A stretch of 64,000 bases of DNA from Omphalotus guepiniiformis (lineage: Eukaryota; Basidiomycota; Agaricomycetes; Agaricales; Omphalotaceae): assembly GCA_028554645.1 (NCBI GenBank), contig JAQOOI010000012.1:1-64000 (forward strand), read 5' to 3'. The position numbers were made by a program, and so were the translations under genes. Under the pieces are notes generated by a model, which saw only the letters and a list, made by a program, of their open reading frames with translations, did not search any database and was not told the DNA's origin. Positions 19,971 through 30,927 of the stretch are shown one piece after another (the first letter of the stretch is position 1; each line of letters starts with the position of its first letter).

Positions 19971-21693
19971 TCAAGTGACGTTGGCATCGTCGTTCTCGGC
20001 ATCAGCCATGCCTATCTCAATGTGTTAGTCCCCAAACGAAGTGTCTGCAACTCGTGGTACGTACGCTGTTTCTTACTCTTCCTTTTCTTCCCTGCATCAG
20101 AACGCTTGGCACGTTTACGCTGGGTAACAAGCACGACTTCGCCGTTTGCGCCGGTAACGCCAGTAGAGTTCACAAACATCGCAGTACGCCCAGATGCTAG
20201 CGGTACCACCGGTTGTGAAGCAATCTGCGGTGGTGGCGCGTCCTGTGGCAGGTCCTGTGGTGCTGTGTTGGGGTGAGAGGTCGGATTGCTGGTGTCAACG
20301 TCGGCCAGGTTGGGGCAGTCACTGTTGTCAAGGGAGTTCAAACCGTCTCCTTCTCCAGCATCGCTTGTCGTCGTTGAACGCGCGGTGTCGAATCGCTGCT
20401 CCCTCCAGACATCAAACTCCGAGTTCGTCATGCGATAGAAGTGGGTGGTCCCAGAGACCCAGGCGTTGTAGAGGACGTCGAGCTCAACGCGTGACTTCAC
20501 GTCGGCCGGGCTGCAGAACAGTTTGAGTGGCCAGTTCCTTACCACGATACCCAGGTTCTCCGTGATGTGGCCATCGAAGTCGTGGTAAAACATGCGCTTC
20601 ACCTTTGTCTTGCCCGCGCACTCCTCTTGAGCTCGTAATCAGCAGGTATAGATGACGAGGAGGACCGATGCTCACGAAGCTTGTGCATGATCAAGTCTTT
20701 GAGCTCACGCTTTCTTTCAAGAAGCCTCTCCGTGTAGTTCCGCGCCACTCCTATACCCATCGAAATTATTTAGCCAGAGACGGGTGGACAGACACACAAC
20801 GACGACGACGTACCCTCAATACCCGAAATCATATAACCTTCAAACCTAACCGCTACCTCGGAGAGCGGCTGCTTGAATGCCAAGTTGAAGAAGTCTTTGG
20901 CACGGTCGCTGGTCGCGAATGTCTCAGGCGGGGTGAAGTGGTCGCTTGAGGAGCGCACAGCGAGCATCACCACCTCCGTTCCTGTACGGACTTGCAACTT
21001 GGTGAGCTATGATACAATCAGTGTGATATTCATGGTTGCCAGAGTGTACGCCATACCTCTTCTTTGACAGAATCCAAAGTTGCCCGTGTGTCATGAAAGG
21101 AGCTGATAGGAACGTTATGCGCACCCCACTCCTTATTTTCACGGTCCTCCTCAAGCTCTTTAAGCGCGTCCTCGGTTGCCTCGACGCGTTCAGTTGCCGA
21201 CATCGCGCCCCACTTCTCAGCAATTTCTGCCATACGATCGTTCACTTTAAAACGTGTTGCGCCTTCAGGAAGCTCTGCCTCGAGGTTAGCCTGGTATTAT
21301 CAAGACGAATGCAAACAGCGTACCGGCATTTACACGCCTCATCTCAGTACGTACAAAGGCGTTGAATCGCCCGGCCTTCTTCTTGTTTTTTGCACGGCGA
21401 TGGGACTGCATTATGTCCTCAACTATGTGGGTCACGCTGTGCTTCCCCACCTTCTCTCGAAGCAGCGCAGCCTGGTCGTATACCGCCTTTTGAATGTCAA
21501 GGATGCCCTCACGGTATATCTCTCGCTCCTGTGCGCGGTTGGCCTTCCGCCTTGCCTTCTCTGCATGGGTGAGCTTGATACCTAGTCGGCGAGAGCGATG
21601 GCGCCAGGGGCGACGAGTGCTTGTGCCTCGCTGACGAGCTGCACTCAGCAGGCGCTCAAAATTCTGCGCCCTGCTTGTTTTTTTCGTAACCAT
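19971..21693 (-). CDS. HMG-box-like DNA-binding protein of the KDZ element, 487 aa
   Basis: Six exons (21693-21334, 21290-21057, 21006-20814, 20750-20676, 20625-20065, 20011-19971) join in frame and end in TGA. After a basic N-terminus (THAEKARRKANRAQERE), residues about 105-175 resemble an HMG box: RFNAFVRTEMR, then MAEIAEKWGAMSATERVEA and KELEEDRENK. A conserved middle part follows (HNVPISSFHDTRATL, RTGTEVVMLAVRS, GIVVRNWPLKLFCSP). The tail is Ser/Pro-rich and very basic (KRAKRSDAGKKRKSKK), consistent with a nuclear protein. I remember close relatives of this domain layout in many agaricomycete genomes, and HMG-type genes near TET/JBP-KDZ loci, but could not check. Its role might be to bend or mark element DNA for the transposase or the oxygenase. 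The last small exon is inferred from a GTACGT..ATAG intron; without it the frame would stop at 20012. Confidence 0.8.
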
Positions 21694-21846
21694 GAGCGAT
21701 GGTGGTCGACGTTGATGGTGTAAGTTGTTTCAACTCCGCAAATTTCAGCACAAATACTAACGGCCGTAGCTAACCTGCAAAAGATATGAAGATATGAAAT
21801 TTCTCAAATAAATTGTAAAACAAATGATATCTTCAGATCTGATAGC

Positions 21847-23038
21847 CTACGCGGCGTCGTGCAAGTCCCACAAAAACATAGCAGCGCTCGCGCCCATCAC
21901 ACCGCTCCTCGTAACTTCGTCAACGTACCCCTCCTTTGTCAATGTTCTATCCAGCAGGTCGGTAATGTATGCAGACTCCTCAGACGTAAAGCTGTGGCAG
22001 TTGAGGTAGTGGTTCACCCAATCAAACGCGCTCCCATAAGTGAGACGATCGGCTGAATAATGGAGATATGAATAACAAATACTTCAAACCAACCGGATCA
22101 GACTTACCCCCAACCTCTACCACCGGAGAAACGTTTACGCTAATGCGAGCAGGTGATGGGGTGGGCGATAAGAAACGACGCGGAGATTGTGAATGATATG
22201 TGGGTCTGGCAGCAACATTTCGAGCGGGAGACGCAGGGGATTTAGATGCATCACGAAGGCGCGTGGAAGGAGGCGGAATGCGAGGTGATGTAGGTTCGTC
22301 CTTACGAGGAGTTTTGGAGGTTCCAGCGTTAGACAGGTTGATAGTAGGTGCGGGGCTCGGTGTGCGTGGTGCTCTCGAAGCAGCGATGATCATTTGACGG
22401 ATGGAATTTGCCTGCTCTGCATCGGCATCTGGGTCATAGTCGTGTACCACTGCGGGAGGTGTGCTGCCAGCGGACAGGGCACAGAACATAGCCTCCTCGA
22501 ACTTTGCAAACGCAAACGCACGTTTGTACGATGGTTTCGAAGCATCCACGGACGCGATCGCCTCTAAACTATCAGTATACGTTGAGCATATGTTAAAGTA
22601 TTGATCTGTAGGAAATACGACATACCCACTGAAGTATAACCCTGGGTTCTTCCCCAGCTTCACCACCCAGAACATTCCCACTCTGTCGTTCATCGATGCA
22701 CACAAACCGTCGAAGTCTTTCAGCTTGAACATTTCTCTGACGAAAACTGAAGGTTGCAACGCGTAATGGGTCTGAACCCAGGGTTGAAGCGCGTCGTATA
22801 TGAGGTTAGCCTGCGCCGCGTCGTCGCATTGCAATACAACAGGGAGAGGGGGAGTGTGGTATCCGTTAGGTCTCCATTGCCTTTGAACACAAGGTCAGAA
22901 GGCAAAGTATGATAAAAAATTAGACACTTACATTTCAGAAAAAACACCTGGCCTCTGTTTCGTGGTCTTCTTGCTGCCAGCTACAAGGTCTATGGAGCTT
23001 GATCCAAGTACTGCGTAGCGTTGCCCAGGGATTATCAT
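21847..23038 (-). CDS. unknown Ser/Pro-rich KDZ cargo protein, 342 aa
   Basis: Four exons (23038-22932, 22880-22626, 22568-22108, 22052-21847) join in frame from ATG to TAG. The first 140 residues look globular (IIPGQRYAVLGS, VVLQCDDAAQANLIYDAL, GMFWVVKLGKNPGLYFSG). The middle is a long disordered Ser/Pro/Arg stretch (SPRRFLSPTPSPAR). The last 65 residues form a compact domain starting DRLTYGSAFDWVNHYL that contains YITDLLDRTL and GVMGASAAMFLW. I do not recognise a named family. The N-terminal half recalls the ribonuclease-H-like or bacterial-nudix-sized domains only in length, so no function is claimed. It starts a few hundred bases from, and opposite to, the TET/JBP gene, so the two probably share a bidirectional promoter (23039-23585). 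The third intron border (57 nt, no stop) is optional. Confidence 0.7.
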
Positions 23039-23585
23039 GGCGGACGATTGGCAAGTGCCCTCTGCTCTTGAGCCCATAAGGATCTGGAAATGATTTTGAG
23101 TTCGAAAATTCTAGCTCAACTCCGCGAAACGCGTGTCACGCGCGCATGTGATCACGCCCCCTTCCAATCAGAAATCCGGGCGCTTCCCACCTCAACATCA
23201 TCAACCACCCACTTCAACTTCAACCTCGACGTTAGACTGCATGAAAATCAAGCTGAAGCTGATCAAAGGTTAGTAAATTTCTCATCTCAAATTTCCCACC
23301 TACTGCAGGGCAGCTCAAAACCAAGCGTTGCGCTCGCACCTTCGAATACTCGAGCCACGGGAATACGAAAGGTGCAGCGCTTCGTCGGGTAGAGAGCAAA
23401 CCATGCACCCACTCCATCCCACTACCCAACACCGCTGCTGAAGCGTCGCGTCGCACCGTCGAATACTCGAGCCACGGGAATACGAAGGTGTGGTGCTTCG
23501 TCCAGGCAGCGGCCAACTCTAACATTCGCAACCCACCCCAACCAACTCCCCTCTTTCCACCGATCTACGCTGACCATCTCTGCAG
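23039..23585. promoter_or_regulatory. divergent promoter region between two KDZ cargo genes
   Basis: This interval separates the minus-strand cargo gene starting at 23038 from the TET/JBP gene on the plus strand. It contains a direct repeat of about 60 bp (near 23326 and 23443; shared core CGAATACTCGAGCCACGGG followed by AATACGAA), each copy including CTCGAG. CG-rich palindromes lie near 23120-23150 (ACGCGTGTCACGCGCGC). A short first exon of the TET/JBP gene may lie here: an ATG at 23240 followed by a GTTAGT donor would splice in phase to 23586. Confidence 0.5.
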
Positions 23586-25239
23586 GCTTTGTAGTGTTGA
23601 ATAACGTCGTTACCGAGGCTATTCGACCCAGTTCTGCAGTGTTCACGTTCGACTCTGCGCTGCAGGCTGCGATAGAAGAAGAGGGTGTGCAGGATTTTCT
23701 GGACAGCGCAGCCCTATCCTCGGACCCGCAGGCTACGGCCAGTCCTACGCCATCCCCCTTATCTTCACTTCCTACTTCACGGGCGTGTACTCCACTTTCT
23801 CGTTGCTCACTCTCTTCACTCTCCTCACTTTCTTCACTTTCTTCGTCTTCCTCTACGTTTTCTGTACTACGTGATGCTGCGCCTACTCCTGTATCTCACC
23901 ATGAACCTAACTCCTCATCGAACAACAAAAGAAGTGCCAATCATAGTAAAAAACAGAGCAAGAAATATAGGAAAAAGGCTCGCCTTGTGAAGGCCGCGAA
24001 TAAGACTGCTGCCGACTATACAGTCCGGCCACGCATGAAGCAAAAACACGTGCACGATGCCGAGCCCATGCCAACCGCCTATTCCATGCAAACTCAGGCT
24101 CGGGTTGCCTCTACCAGCTACGTCGGCTTACGTGATGCAAAGTTGGAAGGTGGGGAGAGAGATTATTGGCTGCAGGAGGTTGTCGGGCCGGGGTCGATCT
24201 TCAGTTTCGAGTTGGTGGAATGGAAGGGCAGGTAAGGTGTTCAGGTATCTTTGATTGTTCAAGCTGATCAACGGGTTTTTAGGAAAGCCATACCTCTCAT
24301 TGATCATGAAGGTCGAGGCTTTACAATCTTCGTCGGGAGACCCGATGATCCAGACTGGGACGCCTGCGCCACCGCCGCCGCCGATGCTCTTGAAACCGAA
24401 CGAAAGAAATGTCGCTTCAATCAGAAACAATGTTCGCATCGACGAGGCTCGTTCCCTGCCCTCTCTACCGGTATCTCGTATGGAGGGGGGCAGATGGTGC
24501 TTCTTAAACCACATTCCTTTTCCTCATGGTGCTGATCTATATTCTTAGCAACCCGGCAACCTAGTACACAACAAAACGAATACAAAGGTTCTTGGCCGAC
24601 TTACTAGTCACTGGGCTTTCCAGAGGCTCTCCGGCTTTGCGAACGGTGCGTTCACCTCACTGGCACCATGCTATGCGACGTCCTAACCTCTTTTTTGCAG
24701 TCGCCTTCAAAAATTGGGCCCCACGCCTTTTCGAATACTACTCAGACCATCTCGACCGATTGCTCGCAAGCGATTCCACACTCCTACGCCTATTCAACAA
24801 CAGTGTCTTTGCCGGCGCCACGTTCAACTTTGGCCCCCGTACTGTGTGCCGCGAGCACAAGGACTGCAACAACCTTCCATTCGGACTCTGTGCGATCTGG
24901 TCTTTGGGCAAGTTCAACTACAAGAAGGGCGGTCATTTGATTCTCTGGGACTTGAAACTTGTTGTTGAGTTCCCACCGGGGTCTCTCATCCTGCTACCGT
25001 CAGCAGTCTGCCGCCATTCGAACACCCGAGTTCGTGATAGCGAGCGTCGGTACTCATTCACTCAATACAGCGCAGGTGGGCTTTTCCGCTGGGTCGACCA
25101 CGGTTACCAGAACGAAGAGAGTTATGAAGCTTCACTGGACAGGGCATCAGTAGCTGAGGAGGCAGCTAGAAAGCACCGACGATGGAGGATGGGTTTGAAT
25201 TTGTTCTCGACGATGGAGGAGTGTGGTTATACTACTTGA
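23586..25239 (+). CDS. TET/JBP family 2-oxoglutarate/Fe(II) dioxygenase
   Basis: Coding exons are 23586-24231, 24283-24496, 24549-24645 and 24701-25239, all in frame; the initiating exon is uncertain. A Ser-rich, then Lys-rich nuclear-type N-terminus (about 150 residues) leads to the catalytic domain. Typical TET/JBP signatures are visible: GRGFTIFVGRP, the FPALSTGISYGGGQ motif, CREHKDCNNLPFG with the metal-binding HxD, and CRHSNTRVRDSERRYSF with the distal His and the 2-oxoglutarate-binding Arg (RRYSFTQY). The family oxidises 5-methylcytosine (or thymine in JBP) in DNA. In fungi it is expanded and linked to KDZ transposons. All metal and cofactor ligands are present, so the enzyme is probably active. 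Within the element it could remove or alter host methylation of the transposon or mark its ends; this role is inference. Confidence 0.9.
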
Positions 25240-25726
25240 ATCTATGTTTGTGTGATCTATGATTGATTGAAAATTTTAAATGTTGCTGCATCCCAAACGT
25301 TCTGTGAAGTTTGTATAGGACCTTCTGATAACATCCTGTATATATGTACGAAGTTCACTGTCAATCCTGTCTTGCACTTGGCACAGCGAGAAACCGCCAG
25401 AATATGTTCTTACACATCAAACGGTCGTGATCCCATCCTCAATCAGTGAAGCTTGTGTTTAATAGCTCGAATAAATAGAAAAAAAGTTCATTTCGTGGTG
25501 ATCTTCAGCGCGTTACTGGCCATCCGCGGATGAGCCGGTACAGTCAGGTGATCCTCGGCACTTCTTTCTGCCTTTCATGTTTGCCTGAATTTTGCTCTCC
25601 CATCTTTCTCTAAACCATCGTGACTTACTGGTATGTTCAAGTATTTGTAAGTACCCAAGTACTCACTCTCTATTCTTATACTGCAGAGTTAATCACCGAA
25701 CGTCGGCAGGTTGGCAGAAGCGAAGG

Positions 25727-26282
25727 ATGAGGCGGCAAAAAGTTCCTGACCTGCTGAAGACTCAAGTGCCTGAGGACATGGAGCGGGCTCTATTGCTGGC
25801 AGAGGGAACGTCCCCAGACTCGATTGACGGTATTATTGGCTACCGAAACATATGTCGAAGGATCATACGCAAGCGGGAAGCATCGTGTACATATTATCAG
25901 AGGTGCGTGCTCTACATGGTAGATCCTTGCTGTAATCAGCTAACTTTGAATTACATTTCTATGGCAGGAATCGTGAACGATGTCTCAGCCGTGCAAAATC
26001 CAACAGCGAAAGGTTTTTACATCCCCCAACTCATTATATAATTGTTTTACATGCTACGTTCTAGGAAAAAAGCAGAGCTGCAGCAAAGCCCCGTCAACGT
26101 TCAAGAACGTGCACGCGCGAACCATCGGGAAGCCCAGTCACGATATCGTGCGGCCAATCGTGCTGCCTTGGCAAAGAAGGAGAAGCTTCGGCGTGAGGCG
26201 TTGCGGGTGGGTCGGTTTACCTGGTTCTACGCATGCTCCCCGCTGACTATTCACACACGCGCAGAACCTCGCCAACGAATGA
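25727..26282 (+). CDS. small, strongly basic KDZ cargo protein, about 125 aa
   Basis: Exons 25727-25902, 25968-26012, 26065-26206 and 26265-26282 join in frame and end in TGA. An N-terminal acidic/hydrophobic part (DLLKTQVPEDMERALLLAE) is followed by two related basic modules, RNRERCLSRAKSNSERKK and REAQSRYRAANRAALAKK. Such Arg/Lys-Ala helices resemble basic DNA-contacting regions seen in small basidiomycete proteins, so nucleic-acid binding is likely. An additional upstream exon ending near 25680 is possible because the frame stays open there. The gene lies downstream of the TET/JBP gene on the same strand and tail-to-tail with the transposase. It is too split to appear as one open frame, which may explain why such genes are missed. 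Confidence 0.6.
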
Positions 26283-26464
26283 TACATCTGAACAACTTAC
26301 GATTATCGCATGGTCTGGACCTGATTTTTCGCATACATAACATCCTGTAACCACGCACGAAGTTTGAAATCAATTGCGAATACAAAGAAAATCACTCGTT
26401 AATACAAAGATTTTTGAAATTCACTTGATTATGAGATTACACAGATAACGATGGCATGCCCACA

Positions 26465-29400
26465 CTACAAAGATAAGTTTGCATAAAATTCTACAACCCG
26501 CCCAACACCTTCAGCTAGCTCGTCGTCGTCGTCGTCGTCGCCGTCATCGGATTCGTCGGAGTCTAGCTCTTCATTGGCATCAGCGTCGTTGGGAGGGGTG
26601 GGATGGGTGCTGGAATAGTGGTAGACAGGGGTATTTGATGTGTGAGAAGCATTCGCACCCGTGGAGATGGCACCCAGTCCTTTCCGCACACCCGGGGTAG
26701 GCGTTCCACAAAATCCTTCCAACCGATAAGTTTGATGGATGCGCTCCATAAGCAAAGTGTTGGTGCGAGAGCGGCGGGTGATGTACTCATGCGTAGGACC
26801 GTACAGGGGGGAATTCTCAAGCCTCTTGAGCACGTCCGTGAAATGTCGGCCCTCGTCAACAATTGAAGTATGAAGGCGTCGTATGCCAACGTTGCAACGC
26901 ACAACTTCTTCCCTTGCTCGAGCGAGACGTCGATACGTCTTCATCGCCTCTCGAACAACCGGCATTGCCCAGCGTTTATCAAAAACTGCGTTTCGTGTGT
27001 CTTGTAGTATGTTGAATTGATCTAAAAACGAGTAATGCGAGACCTTCGACCAGTCCAGAGTGGCACGAGGTGGATCAAGTGCAAGTGCAGCTGCGTTGTA
27101 TCGTCGAACGGCGGCTCGTATTGCTTTGGAGCGTCGTTGGAGGGCAGCAGCGATATGGGTGCGCATCTTGTATGCTATGTGTTGACGGCGTAGCCGTGGT
27201 CAGCTACATATTGTTTCCATGGATTGCATGCACACCTGTTTGTGACAGATTCATTCTGTGGAGTTCAAACAACCTCTGCACAACGAGCTTATGAAGACTC
27301 TCCAACGCTTGCTGGTACCTGCGCGTATTCATGTAGCGTAACGCCTCTATGTACTGAGGGTGGCTCGGCTCCCATCGGTGCTCAATGCCCATCTCGACCT
27401 CCATTTTAACCAACTCCAACCGCACGCGTTCGCACTTTTCACGGAGTACACGTCGCTGCGTTTCTGCTTTGCGTGTGCTGGATAGGTGAGAATTGTACTG
27501 CTCCTCAGGTGCGAGGTCCTTGTAGTTCACGGGTAGCTCCATACGAAAGACGCTCGAGGCATTCGCATACTGGGCCCTGTTAATGATGAAGTTCAGAAGA
27601 TGAAAATATATCAACAGCTGCTTACTGTGAAGTTCGGTCCTCTTGAAGTAGCTCGACGTATGCTACTGCATGGAGGTCGCCTTGTGCCTCTTTGCCAAGA
27701 TCTTGAAAATGCTGAATCTCCTCGGCGAAATAACTTTCGAGATCCGCTTCCGTGATGTTCAGTGAGGCAAGAACGTCCGCCAGATTCTGAGAGTCCTCCT
27801 CGATGATCTTCAAGGCTTGCACGTAGTTGTTGTGCAGCATCGTCGCAAGATTTTGATACTTCTCTGAATCCCATTGCTGAAAGTACGTGTGCATGAAGAC
27901 GCGACGGCGATAAGCACTCATGTATCGAGTGACGGATGCCAGATAATTTGACGATGCGAATACTCGTTCCAAGGTTTCTAGATCCTCGAGACCCATGCCG
28001 GCGATATTAAGCGGATGATGAAGGAGCTGACACTGCGCGTTATGTGCGTAACCATGGAAGGCGTTGACGCACGTGCGGCATCGCTTCCTATGGAACTCGG
28101 GGCCCAATGAGCTGCTCCCAATTGTGGCTCCAAAACGGCACCCGATGTCGTACGCCAGCAGCCATTGCTCACCAAAGACTTCCAGAGCTTTCGAAACCAT
28201 AGCTAAGGGGTACTTGGCTCTGGTTTGGACGAAGCGTCAATGGGTATTTGATGACGTGGGATGAAAAACAAACGCCTTACAATTCGCCGCTACGGACCAT
28301 ATCACATAGCCACAAAATAAATCCATGGGGACAGGCGCTGGCAAACACGCCTTCCTCCTCAAATAGACCCGCCACACGTTTTTCAGAGTCCTTTCGAGCC
28401 GCCTTCCAGTTGTCCGTGCAAGCTTTCAAGCCTTCAGAGGGCATTGTACCATCTGTGGGATCACCCTCTCCAGATTCATCACCGTCGTCGTCGCTGTCGG
28501 AAGCGGCAGATATGTAGACTGGGTCTTCAGAGAATGTAACATGTGATTTGACTTCGTTAGCGAACGTATCAACAAATTCTGTTGGGAGAAAGTAGTCGCT
28601 ATCTGAGAATATGCGGTCATCGGCAGTCTGCCGCCCTCTAATCGTTTTCATACGCTTGAGTGAATTGTTGCCATCGACGACCCACATGCGAGTCCACGCG
28701 AGTGGAGGTTCTTGCTCGAGCTGCATCATATAATGTGAATGGTGGGGTTGGAGAAAGAGTGTAACCAATACTCACCTCGTAGCAACATGGGGGACAATTA
28801 TTGAGTACACGATAATTTGGCGAATCTTGACCCAACTCCTTGGCAACGCGCTTATCAACTTCTCGACGAATTGCTAGGTAGATGTCAAATGATGCGGAAA
28901 GCGATGTACGATACCCACGGCGGTAAGGAGTCTGTTTGCATTGCAATGTGAGTGAGTGCTATGTACGCAGCGGGGAAAGTCACCTGGTACAAATAACATA
29001 GAACTTTCGCAAAGGCTTCCACGCTATACGACACTTTGAATAGTCGGATGATGTAAAACAGCTCCAACGTTTTGATAGAGATGGCGAGGGAGGGCTGAAG
29101 AGGGGCGTTTCCTAGGTACCCAGCTTGCGCAAGGGCGACTGAGGCCTCTGTATTGCTATCGCGCCGGATCGTTGCAGTGTGAGCAAGGGTGTGAAGGTCG
29201 ATTGTTGTAATTGTGAAGTCGAAACCTTCGGCATCCATCATAGAGGTGTCGTCAACGTGGTTGTTCGTCTGTACATCACTGGAGGTACCGTATTTCCACT
29301 TGATGTACGCATCGGTGAGCCGTTCCATGAGTGGCGCCCAGTTTGCGTCGAAAGCACGCATACGGCGCTTCCATGTCCGTTGGTCTTTGTACCGACGTCT

Positions 29401-29863
29401 TCCATGCCACCTGCAGAAGCTACTGTCAACGGGGGCAGTGTGGTGTATGTATTGACAACGCACCGATGAGCCTGGAGCATGTCCTTTATGTCAACAACGA
29501 AACTTTCCACCGCAGGTGCGTCGTTGTGCTCATCGCCATGTTCATCAAACCCTGTAGGCATGTCTGTAGCTCCGTACATCTCCGCGTCGATCTCCTGCTC
29601 GCTTGCCGATGCACCGCCTGCGAGATCGTTGAGTGCTTCAACGTAGTCGGCACGTAAACCTGCAGAGCTGTATGATCAGGAGGTAACAATACAAAGAGTC
29701 TTGACACCTTACCTGCTGTGTCGCGATTGTATGCCTCTGCTGCCTTTCGACGCTCTTCATTCTGCCCTGTGAAATTGAGCACATTCCGAGCGCCCCTGAC
29801 ACCTAGTCGACCACCGCCCGTGGTGACTTTAACCGTTCTCGAGATGCCGCGAGCCTTGCCCAT
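26465..29863 (-). CDS. KDZ transposase
   Basis: About nine exons run from the ATG at 29863 to a stop at 26465, with confident GT..AG introns in several places (for example exon 1 29863-29713). The N-terminus is basic and lacks an obvious CxC zinc domain. The catalytic core has the typical KDZ signatures: VDGNNSLKR with the first Asp, CPHGFILWLCDMVRSGEL, LLAYDIGCRF with the second Asp, AFHGYAHNAQCQLLHHP, and GLEDLETLERVFASSN with the Glu. A long helical region follows, and the tail is extremely acidic (a run of Asp encoded by a GTC/GAC microsatellite near 26519). No stop or frameshift was seen, so the enzyme may be functional. It would mobilise DNA bounded by the 482-bp repeats and create 8-bp duplications. 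Confidence 0.9.
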
Positions 29864-30356
29864 GGGTGAGTACTGGGTGAGTGGGGTGGGTGTTGAGATG
29901 TTGAAATCAAAAAGTATCTCCGGGAGTCAACAGATACGTGATACGCGTGGGATAAGCCGATGTTGATTGGACGGAGTCACGGAGTTACACAGTCCTGTGT
30001 GTCGGGCGAACATTGGCGAACATACTGGCAGGTGATGCAGGTGGAAATGGTGTCGACCAGTGTCGACCCTGGCAGAGGTGCTATGTAGCGTGTACGTAGG
30101 CTTGAGATCGTATCAGTTGTTTCAGTCTGAGAGATCACTGGTGGAAGAAACACTCACCTCGTTGAAGACGGCAAGCATATCGAACGGGCTGCGAGTATGA
30201 CGTGTTGCGTACGTCGTGTGATGTTGTGAGATTAAGGGAAGTGGCGGTAACGGCGACACAAGAAGGTCTGATGCCAAGTAACACTGAATAAACGTAGTGT
30301 TGTAGTGGTGGCAGTGAAGGCAAGAGGTGAGTGAATAAACGAAAACGCGAACGAGA
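29864..30356. promoter_or_regulatory. upstream region of the KDZ transposase up to the right terminal repeat
   Basis: This is a non-coding interval between the transposase start (29863, minus strand) and the inner edge of the right terminal repeat. It should hold the transposase promoter. The 30122-30356 segment reads as an extension of an open frame from the terminal repeat but has no protein-like character. Confidence 0.45.
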
Positions 30357-30838
30357 ACGAAAACGAGAGGCGGCGGGATGATGAGCGGGATCTGATATGG
30401 CGTTGAGCTATTAAGCGAGCGACGTAGTGAGCGGGCCGTGATCCTAACACAAGCGAGAGCGTGCGACCGTATGAACGATGGTGAGAAACCCACGGGAATT
30501 GCCGTAATAGAGTCTGGCGCATCTAAGCGAGAGCGCACGAGCGGGAGGCGGGGAGCGATGAGCGGGGCCCTAGTGATGGTAGCGAACACAGCTGGAGACG
30601 TTTGCCGAGGTGCGAGTGACGGTGGGAAACCTCGGGATGTGCCGAGTAGGGCCTGTGGCACTTGTCAACGACATCAGCATCGACCGCGGGCTGGACTCCT
30701 TCCTGAATAGAAATAACTCACCTTTATTCAGGGAATTGTTGGCACTTAGTGGGAATACACGACTTTTGGTCATAGATAATTGCCTAACCGGGGTACTTCG
30801 GCAGTCTTATAATATTATCAAATAGTGATGTCGAGGTG
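30357..30838 (-). repeat. right terminal inverted repeat of the KDZ element
   Basis: It is the reverse complement of 19386-19867 over its whole 482 bp. Frames of 71 and 90 codons inside it are mirror images of those at the left end and are not genes. The near-absence of differences between the two repeats argues for a recent insertion. Confidence 0.92.
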
Positions 30839-30846
30839 GCTGAGCC
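30839..30846. repeat. right 8-bp target-site duplication of the KDZ element
   Basis: GCTGAGCC, identical to 19378-19385. It is followed by the remainder of the Harbinger right terminal repeat (AGCTCCGGTACAAGCGGGCC and on to 30924). Confidence 0.93.
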
Positions 30847-30927
30847 AGCTCCGGTACAAGCGGGCCCCAAATCGAGTAATTTGGGCTGGTGCGTGTAACC
30901 GTGGGCTGGCTGCCGAACATAGCCTTA

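Larger units (their letters stand above)
19386..30838. mobile_element. KDZ (Kyakuja-Dileera-Zisupton) transposon, 11,453 bp, with TET/JBP cargo
   Basis: The element begins CACCTCGACATCACTATT at 19386 and ends with the exact complement at 30838. The terminal inverted repeats are 482 bp (19386-19867 and 30357-30838) and essentially identical. An 8-bp duplication flanks it. Inside lie, from left to right, an HMG-box-like gene (minus), an unknown Ser/Pro-rich gene (minus), a TET/JBP dioxygenase (plus), a small basic protein (plus) and the KDZ transposase (minus). All five read without stop or frameshift once introns are removed, so the copy may be autonomous and recently inserted. Linkage of KDZ transposases with TET/JBP genes in basidiomycetes was described by Iyer, Aravind and colleagues; this is a clean, fully bounded example. 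Confidence 0.92.
16489..30924. mobile_element. PIF/Harbinger DNA transposon, split by a KDZ insertion
   Basis: The element starts GGCTATGTTCGGCAGCC at 16489 and ends with the complement at 30924. Both ends are flanked by TTA (16486-16488 and 30925-30927), the target duplication typical of PIF/Harbinger elements. The left terminal repeat extends to about 16622 (134 bp). The right one is cut in two, 19330-19385 and 30847-30924, because an 11,453-bp KDZ element landed inside it. Removing the KDZ element and one 8-bp duplication leaves a Harbinger element of 2,975 bp. It encodes a DDE transposase (plus strand) and a Myb/SANT-like protein (minus strand) in tail-to-tail order, the usual two-gene layout of this superfamily. 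The two terminal repeats differ at few positions. Confidence 0.9.
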
